DNA of 5,798 bases from Dysgonamonadaceae bacterium. Its GTDB lineage: Bacteria; Bacteroidota; Bacteroidia; Bacteroidales; Azobacteroidaceae. Position 1 is the stretch's first letter. Each line of letters opens with the position of its first letter. A program made the position numbers and the translations under genes. Under the pieces are notes generated by a model that searched no databases, was not told the origin of the DNA, and was given only the letters and a program-made list of their open reading frames with translations. Shown one piece after another: positions 1-5,161 of the stretch. The DNA lies in assembly GCA_031284225.1 (NCBI GenBank), contig JAITAH010000372.1:1-5798 (forward strand), in the 5' to 3' direction.

Positions 1-443
1 ATCGAATACATTTGAGCGTCCTGAGCGGTAAAAACGGCCGTCGTATCCTTCACTACCGCCGCCAAGTAACCGGACAGGAAGTTTTTCTTGCTTATCGTCT
101 GGGTCGAATCGCTGCCAAATAACTGTCCGTTAAAGTACGACAAGAATTGCGTTCCGAACTGCAAACCAATCGACTGTCCCACTTTAGCGGCAATGGTTTT
201 CTTATCTTTTGCATCCACCGCAAAACCTTCTTTGAATCCCCGTATAAAATCAGCCTGGTTTGCAGAGTCTAACTCCAACTGCATAAAAATCTGATCAACC
301 TGCGAAGCATACATTACGCCCTGCGCATAAGAAATCGAATCGACAGCCGTTTTCAAATCTGCTTTAGGCACTTGCGCCGTACACGAAAACAAGGCGATTA
401 CAACCAATAACGAAAACATAGATACATTTACTAATTTTTTCAT
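1..443 (-). CDS. FKBP-type peptidyl-prolyl isomerase lipoprotein, N-terminal part (partial)
   Basis: Reading leftward from the ATG at 443-441, 147 codons are open and the gene runs off the window. Residues 1-20 form a lipoprotein signal peptide: Lys-Lys at the N-terminus, a hydrophobic core, and a lipobox ending LFSC with the lipid-carrying Cys at residue 21. Residues about 30-147 resemble the N-terminal (dimerisation) domain of FKBP-type isomerases: the pattern DSISYAQGVMYA near 35-46, then a Phe-rich FIRGFKEGF near 66-74, then the helical segment KNFLSGYLAAV near 120-130. The catalytic FKBP domain would lie beyond the window, so whether it is present cannot be seen. The expected role is proline isomerisation or chaperone activity at the envelope, anchored by lipid. 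The start is supported by A-rich sequence just upstream and a -7 box about 43 bases before it. A lipoprotein with only the FKBP N-terminal domain is the main alternative. Confidence 0.8.
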   Translation of the reverse strand, partial: MKKLVNVSMFSLLVVIALFSCTAQVPKADLKTAVDSISYAQGVMYASQVDQIFMQLELDSANQADFIRGFKEGFAVDAKDKKTIAAKVGQSIGLQFGTQFLSYFNGQLFGSDSTQTISKKNFLSGYLAAVVKDTTAVFTAQDAQMYS

Positions 444-485
444 TTTTTTAACTAATTAATTAAATTTGAATATTTTTTGAACGTG

Positions 486-493
486 CAAAAATA
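486..493 (-). promoter_or_regulatory. Bacteroidetes -7 promoter box for the FKBP lipoprotein gene
   Basis: The minus strand reads TATTTTTG, a full match to the Bacteroidetes -7 consensus TAnnTTTG. It lies about 43 bases before the ATG at 443, so a start about 7 bases downstream would give a leader of roughly 35 bases. No clear TTTG -33 element is seen at the usual distance. The region is AT-rich, so chance matches are possible, but the place and direction fit. Confidence 0.55.
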
Positions 494-537
494 CTATTTT
501 TCCTGACAAAAATCATCATAAAACTAAAAAAAATTTA

Positions 538-545
538 TACTTTTG
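538..545 (+). promoter_or_regulatory. Bacteroidetes -7 promoter box for the nucleoside kinase gene
   Basis: The plus strand reads TACTTTTG, a full match to TAnnTTTG, 42 bases before the ATG at 588. Transcription would start near 552. The box contains the TTG at 543-545 that would otherwise be the most upstream start of the reading frame, so that TTG should not be in the mRNA. It is back to back with the box at 486-493, making this a compact divergent promoter region. The -33 element is not recognisable. Confidence 0.55.
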
Positions 546-587
546 TCATCCCAAGTGAGTTATTTTAATATTAAATTACCCTTCTAT

Positions 588-2255
588 ATGGAAGAACAGA
601 TTAATATCTACTGCAAAAACAATGACCGGCAACAAAAGTTTAACCCCGGAGTTTCCCTTTTAGAAGTCTATGAAGCCATGAATGTCCGGCTTCCTTATCC
701 GTTGGCCGGCGCCAAAGTCAACAATGTGAACGAATCGCTTGCCTACCGGTGTTACAAACCGAAAGACGTCGAATTTATAACGATGAACGACCCGATGGGC
801 ATGCGCGCCTATGTGCGTTCCCTTTGTTTTGTCCTGTCGAAAGCCGCGCACGATTTGTTCCCCGACGGGAAACTGTATATCGAACACGCTCTCTCAAAAG
901 GCTATTTCTGCGAATTTGAAATCGGACGGGAACTGACCGACGACGATGTAACCCGGCTCAAACAACGTATGCAGGAAATTATTGCCGCCGGCTACAGCTT
1001 CGCCACTTGCGAAGACCAGACGCCGAAAGTCATCCAACTGTTCCGCGACAACGGGATGAACGACAAGGCCGTCCTGCTCGAAACCATCAAGGAAGCATAC
1101 GGCAAATACAATGTTCTGGACGATTACGTCGATTATTATTACGGCCCGCTGCTTCCCAATACCCGTTGGATTTATTTGTTTGATATTGAAAAATACAGCC
1201 GCGGCTTGCTGCTGCGCGTCCCGAACCGGAGCCGGCCAACGGAACTGGAACCCTATGTGAATCAGGAAAAAATGATGGCGGTGTTCCGCGAACTGCTGCA
1301 ATTCCAGAAAGCTATGAACATGGACGACGTCGGCGAACTGAACCAGGGCATTCGCGCCGGCGCCATTTCGACCGTCGTACAGGTTGCCGAAATTTTGCAG
1401 GAACGCCAAATCAGCCGGATAGCCGACGAAATTTTCCGGCGCTTCGCCCAAGGCGTGCGGGTTATCCTGATTTCCGGCCCTTCCTCGTCCGGGAAAACGA
1501 CTTTTTGCAAGCGGCTCCAAATCCAACTGATGGCTAACACCTTGCGCCCCATCGGCCTCTCGCTGGACGACTATTACGTCAACCGCGAAAATACGCCTCT
1601 CGACGAAAACGGCGAATACGACTACGAATCGTTCTACGCCATCGACTTAAAGCAGTTCGACGAAGACCTGCAAAAAATTCTCGCCGGCGAAAAAGTGGCT
1701 TTGCCTACCTACAACTTCCAGAGAGGGGAACGGACATACAAAGGCAACGCCGTACAGTTAGGCTCCAAATCGGTACTGGTGATGGAAGGCATCCACGCCA
1801 TGAATCCGGAACTGGCGCCCAACATCCCGGACGAAGCTGTTTACAAAATCTATGTTTCGGCGCTCACATCCATCTCGTTAGACAACCACAACTGGATACC
1901 CACTACCGACAACCGCCTCATCCGACGCATCGTGCGCGATTATCAATTTCGTGGCTATTCGGCCAAAGATACTATTGCCCGCTGGCCCTCCGTCCGCCGG
2001 GGCGAAGACAAATGGATTTTTCCTTACCAGGAAAACGCCGACGCGATGTTCAATTCGGCTATGCTGTACGAATTAGCCGCCCTGCGGAAAATCGCCGAGC
2101 CGATACTGAAAGAGGTTTCGCAACTGGACGCCGAATATTCCGAAGCGCACCGATTGCTGCAATTCTTACGTTATTTCGCTTATATCGACAAAGAAGAGCT
2201 GCCAAATACCTCTTTGTTGCGCGAATTTGTAGGCGGAAGCAGTTTTAAATATTAA
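588..2255 (+). CDS. Nucleoside (uridine) kinase with N-terminal TGS and ThrRS-like domains
   Basis: This 555-aa protein joins three parts. Residues 4-66 look like a TGS domain (INIYCKNN start, ending KPKDVEFI). Residues about 75-250 resemble the second additional domain of threonyl-tRNA synthetase, including EHALSKGYFCEF at 99-110. Residues about 275-520 form a P-loop kinase of the phosphoribulokinase/uridine kinase family. It has Walker A GPSSSGKT at 297-304, the substrate-site segment DDYYVNRE from 327, an acidic MEGIH segment near 399-403, and DNRLIRRIVRD near 441-451. By family knowledge it phosphorylates uridine/cytidine or a related nucleoside in salvage; the role of the synthetase-like half is unknown. 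I chose ATG 588 over the frame's TTG at 543 because that TTG lies in a -7 promoter box, and because a start at MEEQINIYCKNN matches what I recall of Bacteroidales homologues of about 555 aa. GTG 555 is possible but too near the likely transcript start. The gene probably leads the set with the START-like and CDF genes. Confidence 0.9.
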   Translation: MEEQINIYCKNNDRQQKFNPGVSLLEVYEAMNVRLPYPLAGAKVNNVNESLAYRCYKPKDVEFITMNDPMGMRAYVRSLCFVLSKAAHDLFPDGKLYIEHALSKGYFCEFEIGRELTDDDVTRLKQRMQEIIAAGYSFATCEDQTPKVIQLFRDNGMNDKAVLLETIKEAYGKYNVLDDYVDYYYGPLLPNTRWIYLFDIEKYSRGLLLRVPNRSRPTELEPYVNQEKMMAVFRELLQFQKAMNMDDVGELNQGIRAGAISTVVQVAEILQERQISRIADEIFRRFAQGVRVILISGPSSSGKTTFCKRLQIQLMANTLRPIGLSLDDYYVNRENTPLDENGEYDYESFYAIDLKQFDEDLQKILAGEKVALPTYNFQRGERTYKGNAVQLGSKSVLVMEGIHAMNPELAPNIPDEAVYKIYVSALTSISLDNHNWIPTTDNRLIRRIVRDYQFRGYSAKDTIARWPSVRRGEDKWIFPYQENADAMFNSAMLYELAALRKIAEPILKEVSQLDAEYSEAHRLLQFLRYFAYIDKEELPNTSLLREFVGGSSFKY

Positions 2256-2306
2256 AATACTTGTATAATTGCAATCTTCTGCATATCTTGCGAAAAATTG
2301 AAACAC

Positions 2307-2693
2307 ATGGAAGTAAAGAAAGAAAAATTACACATTGAATATCCGCTGGCGCGTTTGTCTAAATTCAGCCTTTGGAATTGCCTGTCCACCGCCGGAGGCA
2401 TGGCCGAGTGGTTCGCAGACGACGTTACGGACAACGGCAAAGTCTTCGTTTTTACCTGGGGCAAACACCAGGCGGAAGCCGAACTGATAGGAATGAATCC
2501 GTTTAACTACGTCCGCTTCCACTGGCTGGACGATGATGACGACAGTTATTTTGAATTTCGGTTGCACAAAATCGAACTGACGGGCGAATGGATGCTCGAA
2601 ATCACCGATTTTGCCGAAGAAGAAGAAAAAGAACAGGCTATCACCCTGTGGAATACGCAAATCAAAGCGTTGAAACGGCGGTTGGGACTGTAA
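2307..2693 (+). CDS. START-like (SRPBCC/AHSA1-type) domain protein
   Basis: A 128-aa cytosolic protein without signal peptide or membrane segment. It fits a single small helix-grip (START-like) domain found across Bacteroidetes. The signature is STAGGMAEWFADDV at 27-40 (AHSA1 proteins have a similar 'GLxxWF' segment), then strand-like FVFTWG at 47-52, FNYVRFHWLDDDDDSYFEFRL at 66-86 and WMLEITDFAEEEE at 95-107, with a basic C-terminal helix. The family probably binds a hydrophobic ligand or partner protein, but no function is established to my knowledge. I use the ATG at 2307; an in-frame TTG at 2298 would add only three residues. The gene starts 51 bases after the nucleoside kinase and ends 17 bases before the CDF start, which suggests co-transcription. 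A weak box TATAATTG at 2264-2271 (one mismatch to TAnnTTTG) could be an internal promoter, but the evidence is poor. Confidence 0.85.
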   Translation: MEVKKEKLHIEYPLARLSKFSLWNCLSTAGGMAEWFADDVTDNGKVFVFTWGKHQAEAELIGMNPFNYVRFHWLDDDDDSYFEFRLHKIELTGEWMLEITDFAEEEEKEQAITLWNTQIKALKRRLGL

Positions 2694-2710
2694 GCATTCA
2701 GACTGTTCGG

Positions 2711-3628
2711 ATGGAAGACCGGAAAAAAATCATGCTCGTTACCTCCTGGGTGAGCGTTATCGGAAATACGCTGCTTTCCCTGTCGAAAATAATCATCGGA
2801 ATTATTTCCGGGAGTTTGGCCGTGTTGAGCGACGGTTTGGATTCCGCCTCCGACGTAGTTACTTCGCTTGTTATCCTCATTACCACCCCAATTATCAGCC
2901 GCCCGCCCAGCTCGAAATATGCTTATGGGCACGAAAAAGCGGAAAATGTCGCCTCGACTATCCTTTCCTTTGTCATCTTTTTCATGGGATGCCAGATGTT
3001 CGTAACCTCCGTCAACAAGCTGATTCATCCCGAGCAGGCGCAAACGCCGGCAACAATCGCCATCTGGGTAACCCTCGCATCCATTGCCGGAAAATTACTG
3101 CTGGCGCTCTACCAGTTCCAGCAGGGAAAACGCGCCAAATCGTCCATGCTCAAAGCCAACGCCATCAACATGCGCAACGACGTGATTATTTCCGGCGGCG
3201 TATTGCTGGGACTGGCCGGCACGTTTATCCTGAAAATCCCCATTTTAGACCCGGTAGTAGCGCTCTTGATCAGCATGTACATTATTTACTCGGCCATCGG
3301 CATTTTCCTGGAAGCCAACCGGGTGTTGATGGACGGACTGTCCGACACCTCCATTTACGACCGGATTATCGAAGCCGTCGAAGCCGTTCCGGGCGCACAC
3401 AACCCCCACCGCATCCGTTCGCACCAAATCGGGAATATGTACAATATTGTGCTCGACGTCGAAGTGAACAGCGCGCTCCCCTTGTCCGAAGCCCACCTCA
3501 TTGCGCAAAAAGTGGAGGATAGCATCAAACAATCGGTCGATAACGTGTATGATATTGTGGTGCACGTCGAACCCATCGGCTATGTGCACGACGAAGAAAA
3601 ATACGGCATTAATAAAGACAATTTATAG
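2711..3628 (+). CDS. Cation diffusion facilitator (CDF) family metal exporter
   Basis: A 305-aa inner-membrane protein with the CDF layout: six hydrophobic segments (about 8-32, 34-60, 80-104, 115-137, 155-175, 178-201) and a cytosolic C-terminal domain (about 208-305). By family knowledge, CDFs export divalent metal in exchange for protons and work as dimers. The transport site shows DxxxD in segment 2 (D44, D48, in SDGLDSASD). In segment 5, however, it has NxxxD (N153, D157, in NMRND), where zinc CDFs normally have HxxxD. YAYGHEKAE at 70-78 is the conserved loop. The C-terminal domain holds His at 230, 233, 238, 262 and 285, the last in HVEP. The open frame reaches back to 2588 inside the START-like gene, but membrane homology begins at the ATG of 2711, 17 bases after the preceding stop, so I start there; ATG 2732 would cut into segment 1. 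The metal cannot be assigned; the Asn suggests something other than the classic zinc site. Confidence 0.9.
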   Translation: MEDRKKIMLVTSWVSVIGNTLLSLSKIIIGIISGSLAVLSDGLDSASDVVTSLVILITTPIISRPPSSKYAYGHEKAENVASTILSFVIFFMGCQMFVTSVNKLIHPEQAQTPATIAIWVTLASIAGKLLLALYQFQQGKRAKSSMLKANAINMRNDVIISGGVLLGLAGTFILKIPILDPVVALLISMYIIYSAIGIFLEANRVLMDGLSDTSIYDRIIEAVEAVPGAHNPHRIRSHQIGNMYNIVLDVEVNSALPLSEAHLIAQKVEDSIKQSVDNVYDIVVHVEPIGYVHDEEKYGINKDNL

Positions 3629-3653
3629 CCGGAAAATCAGGAAAGCCTCCTTT

Positions 3654-3817
3654 CTATTTGATAATCAAATACGGAGCCGACAGTTCCGGCTCTTCGTCAT
3701 ATTCGTAATATTCGGGAGCGTCCGAAAAGCTCCGGGTGTAAGATACGGCGATAAAATCTTCAATAATTACCCGATAGCATGCTGCATTGGGGATACGTAA
3801 TGTTGTTGTTTGTTCAT
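3654..3817 (-). pseudogene. Frameshifted small Bacteroidales-type protein, 54 codons if repaired
   Basis: From the ATG at 3817-3815 the frame reads MNKQQHYVSP and then runs into a stop (TAA) after MQHAIG. One frame over, a continuous frame reads CYRVIIEDFIAVSYTRSF, then an acidic DAPEYYEYDEEPEL, and ends SAPYLIIK with a TAG at 3656-3654. Adding one C to the run of four C (plus-strand GGGG, 3789-3792) joins the two exactly into 54 residues and a stop. The layout (basic N-terminus with 'YVSP', a short hydrophobic 'VIIEDFIAVS' middle, acidic and aromatic tail) matches, from memory, a common class of very short Bacteroidales proteins of unknown function that begin 'MKK..Y.AP'. The good GC-rich third positions after the shift argue for real coding. 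The break may be a sequencing or assembly error in the homopolymer, a true mutation, or slippage. It converges on the CDF gene, with 25 bases between stops. Confidence 0.55.
3655..3671. repeat. Perfect 17-base palindrome between convergent gene ends
   Basis: TATTTGAT and ATCAAATA are exact inverted arms around a single A. It spans the last codons and the stop of the small minus-strand gene, 27 bases after the CDF stop. A second hairpin just before it (GAAAG at 3641-3645 with CTTTC at 3650-3654) makes this the only plausible stop-signal area for either convergent gene. There is no T-tract, so I do not call an intrinsic terminator. The repeat could be chance within coding sequence. Confidence 0.3.
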
Positions 3818-3889
3818 TGTGTTTGTTGTTTTAATGTTGATAATTGCGTTGTTATTATTGTGTTGTGAGTTATTCGATTCGTTTTTCAT
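3818..3889 (-). promoter_or_regulatory. C/A-rich leader upstream of the small gene
   Basis: On the minus strand this stretch is almost free of G, with repeated ACAAC and AATAAC triplets, leading to the ATG at 3817. Such sequence would be an unstructured 5' leader. No TAnnTTTG box is present in it. An in-frame ATG at 3889 would give an Asn-rich N-terminal extension (KNESNNSQHNNNNA), but the composition looks like leader, not protein. The role is inferred only from position and composition. Confidence 0.3.
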
Positions 3890-3928
3890 GCCCCAGGCGC
3901 GCTTCGCGCACGGTACGCGGTACGGTTG

Positions 3929-3955
3929 TGTTCCGTAGGAACAACATGTCAATAG
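3929..3955 (+). repeat. Hairpin repeat unit 1 with ACATGT tail
   Basis: TGTTCC-GTA-GGAACA forms a perfect 6-bp stem with a 3-base loop, followed at once by ACATGTCAATAG. The same plan recurs 54-55 bases further on with compensating changes in the stem, which suggests that the structure itself is kept. Confidence 0.55.
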
Positions 3956-3982
3956 AAAACCGATACGCCACCCCTTCTCCTT

Positions 3983-4010
3983 TGTCCCGTCAGGGACAAC
4001 ATGTGGGTAG
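3983..4010 (+). repeat. Hairpin repeat unit 2 with ACATGT tail
   Basis: TGTCCC-GTCA-GGGACA forms a perfect 6-bp stem with a 4-base loop, followed by ACATGTGGGTAG. Compared with unit 1, the T-A pair in the stem has become C-G on both sides, and the tail keeps ACATGT and the final TAG. Confidence 0.55.
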
Positions 4011-4041
4011 TGTACCGTGCATCCAATACCGTGTTGCCGGT

Positions 4042-4066
4042 TTGCTTCGCTTCGCTCGCAATGACG
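4042..4066 (-). repeat. REP-like 'CATTGCGAGCGAAGCGAAGCAA' type interspersed repeat
   Basis: The plus strand reads TTGCTTCGCTTCGCTCGCAA then TGACG. The reverse complement is the familiar CGTCATTGCGAG/CGAAGCGAAGCAA intergenic repeat seen in many unrelated bacterial genomes, whose frames give HCERSEA-like peptides. It has a tandem GCGAA core. The identification is from recall of the motif, not a search. Confidence 0.55.
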
Positions 4067-4126
4067 AGACGCAAGCAATAGCTTGTAACGGGACATGGGC
4101 GCTTTGCGCACCTTGCGCCGAGCGCC

Positions 4127-4176
4127 AAAAAAAATTCCGCTCCAAATTTCTTTCGTGAAGAAATCCGAAGCGGGAA
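4127..4176 (-). terminator. Intrinsic terminator, minus strand
   Basis: On the minus strand a long stem-loop is followed by eight T. The outer stem pairs TTCCCGCT (4176-4169) with AGCGGAA (4141-4135) with one bulge. The inner stem pairs ATTTCTT (4164-4158) with AAGAAAT (4152-4146) around the loop CACGA. The T-run is the complement of A8 at 4127-4134. It points leftward, 274 bases past the udk stop. It may end a udk read-through transcript or a separate short transcript from the spacer. Confidence 0.65.
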
Positions 4177-4239
4177 GAATCCTGCCAATTTGCATTTACC
4201 GACGGATCATCCGCCACCGTCAATCTTAAACGATTGAAT

Positions 4240-4363
4240 ACAAGGTTGTTTATAAAATATTTCTCTCTCTTTTTTTCGAGATAACTGCCAAAGAATTATA
4301 GTTAAACTTTCTTAAATCACTCATTTTTTTATATTGTTTACAAGGAATATTATAAAATATTTC
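4240..4363. repeat. Direct repeat pair, 24 bases, exactly 100 bases apart
   Basis: ACAAGG, four variable bases, then TTATAAAATATTTC occurs at 4240-4263 and again at 4340-4363; 20 of 24 positions agree. The rest of the AT-rich spacer (4177-4449) shows no other repeat of this length apart from the small palindrome CGGAT-C-ATCCG (4203-4213) and the arms CAATC/GATTG (4221-4236). Confidence 0.5.
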
Positions 4364-4378
4364 ATGATAATTCACCAT
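4250..4378 (-). CDS. Doubtful 42-codon ORF in the AT-rich spacer
   Basis: The ATG at 4378 opens 42 codons: MVNYHEIFYNIPCKQYKK, then MSDLRKFNYNSLAVISKK, then RERNIL, ending TAA at 4252-4250. It is basic, with no signal peptide or membrane segment, and I recognise no family. For it: an A-rich run (CTAAAAAATG) before the start, a near -7 box TTACTTTG at 4406-4399, and a strong terminator downstream. Against it: AT-rich third positions unlike every neighbour, and direct-repeat copies that cover part of it in different frames. It could equally be non-coding sequence of a small RNA. Confidence 0.2.
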   Translation of the reverse strand: MVNYHEIFYNIPCKQYKKMSDLRKFNYNSLAVISKKRERNIL

Positions 4379-4449
4379 TTTTTAGCGATTTACGGCGACA
4401 AAGTAAATGTTTTTTTTGAATTGTGCAAAGATTTAGCAAAAAAATAATA

Positions 4450-5088
4450 TTATGTAGGAAGCAAGGCGTCCGCCGCCGATTCCCCGATAATATGCAAGAT
4501 ACCGCCCACGATAAAATCTACCGCCTTTTCATCCACTTCGCCGCCCGCAAGTAAAATATCCGCTTCTTCTTTCGACCGTTCGATAAATTCTTCGTGCATC
4601 GGACGGACGGTTTCAAAGAATCGGTCGATGATTTGCCGCGGCGTTCTTCCCCGCGAAGCAATATCCCGTTCGATGATGCGGCTCAGACGGTAATCGCCCG
4701 GCACATCCCGGAAAATTTTCAAATCTATTTCGCGGCAGAGCTGGGGACAGGTATAAATCAAAATGCCTTCGACGATCAGTAATTGCGCCGGACGAATCGG
4801 TATCACTTCCTGCATCCGGCTGCAAGTCAGATAATCGTAGGTCGGACATTCGATGGTCTTACCGGCTTTCAAGTCGCGAATCTGTTTCACAAACAACGAC
4901 CATTCGATGGAATCCGGATGATCGTAATTCTGCTTCCGGCGCTCTTCCATCGGCATATAGCTGTTGTCGCGGTAGTATGAATCTTGCGGCAACTGTATCA
5001 CGCTTTCCCGCGGAAGTTTACGCAAAATACGATCGACTAACGTCGTTTTTCCCGAACCGGAGCCGCCGGCCATTCCTATAACATACAT
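4450..5088 (-). CDS. udk: Uridine kinase
   Basis: A 212-aa cytosolic enzyme of pyrimidine salvage that phosphorylates uridine (and usually cytidine) to the monophosphate with ATP or GTP. The length is normal for the family. Motifs appear in the usual order: Walker A GGSGSGKT at 8-15, substrate-site DSYYRD at 36-41, NYDHPDS at 54-60, PTYDY at 82-86, VEGIL at 106-110, then DYRLSRIIERDIASRGRTP at 132-150 and the C-terminal VRPMHEEFIERSKEEADILL at 161-180. No key residue is missing. The ATG at 5088 sits 5-6 residues before the first glycines of the P-loop, as expected, with A-rich sequence upstream. It lies 99 bases after the murB stop on the same strand, so co-transcription is possible. A near -7 box, TATCTTTC (5114-5107, one mismatch), could give it its own promoter. 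Canonical udk sequence makes this the ordinary uridine kinase, distinct from the TGS-fused kinase at 588-2255. Confidence 0.92.
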   Translation of the reverse strand: MYVIGMAGGSGSGKTTLVDRILRKLPRESVIQLPQDSYYRDNSYMPMEERRKQNYDHPDSIEWSLFVKQIRDLKAGKTIECPTYDYLTCSRMQEVIPIRPAQLLIVEGILIYTCPQLCREIDLKIFRDVPGDYRLSRIIERDIASRGRTPRQIIDRFFETVRPMHEEFIERSKEEADILLAGGEVDEKAVDFIVGGILHIIGESAADALLPT

Positions 5089-5161
5089 ATTTTTTGTGTT
5101 TTTTTTGAAAGATAATAGATGGAAAGATTTAAGAAGAAAGAAAAGACGGGAAGACGATTTT

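Larger units (their letters stand above)
3908..4020. repeat. 113-base segment bounded by 9-base inverted repeats (MITE-like)
   Basis: GCACGGTAC at 3908-3916 and its exact complement GTACCGTGC at 4012-4020 enclose the two hairpin units. This is the form expected of a small non-autonomous element. No target-site duplication is visible outside the arms, and no transposase lies in the window, so mobility is a guess. Confidence 0.35.
3890..4126. repeat. Cluster of dispersed intergenic repeats, non-coding
   Basis: The block is GC-richer than the spacer to its right and full of short inverted repeats: GCGCG-CTT-CGCGC (3897-3909), tandem CGGTACG (3911-3924), the two NACATG hairpins, a REP-like unit (4042-4066), CAAGC-AATA-GCTTG (4072-4085) and GGCGCT/AGCGCC (4098-4126). 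Frames through it translate to strings such as HCERSEA and VIASEAK, which I know as typical false translations of interspersed bacterial repeats. I therefore treat all ORFs here as spurious. Confidence 0.65.

Noticed and set aside
88..294. 68-codon plus-strand frame at the left end
   Set aside because: It is the complement of the FKBP-type lipoprotein gene, which has a clear signal peptide and domain pattern.
894..1526. 210-codon open frame on the minus strand
   Set aside because: It lies wholly opposite the nucleoside kinase, whose motifs are intact. The peptide has no family features; this is a shadow frame from GC-rich codons.
2588..2710. N-terminal extension of the CDF protein
   Set aside because: The extension overlaps the START-like coding region, is Arg-rich and has no CDF similarity. 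ATG 2711 fits the family.
3641..3692. Hairpins GAAAG/CTTTC and GAGCCG/CGGCTC as a terminator for the CDF gene
   Set aside because: The stems are short and no T-run follows on either strand; the second lies inside the coding part of the small gene.
3890..4126. CRISPR array
   Set aside because: Repeat units are few, differ from each other, and form hairpins with unequal spacing. There are no regular spacers and no cas genes.
4098..4134. GGCGCT/AGCGCC hairpin followed by eight A, considered as a plus-strand terminator
   Set aside because: A plus-strand terminator needs T, not A, after the stem. The A-run is the T-tract of the minus-strand terminator at 4127-4176.
3844..4158. 104-codon plus-strand frame across the spacer
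   Set aside because: It is built from the repeat hairpins and the complement of the terminator, with no protein-like features and no start signal.
3767..4195. 142-codon minus-strand frame starting at 4195
   Set aside because: It runs through the repeat cluster and the terminator and contains HCERSEA, a known false translation of interspersed repeats. Only its last 16 codons overlap the real start of the small broken gene.
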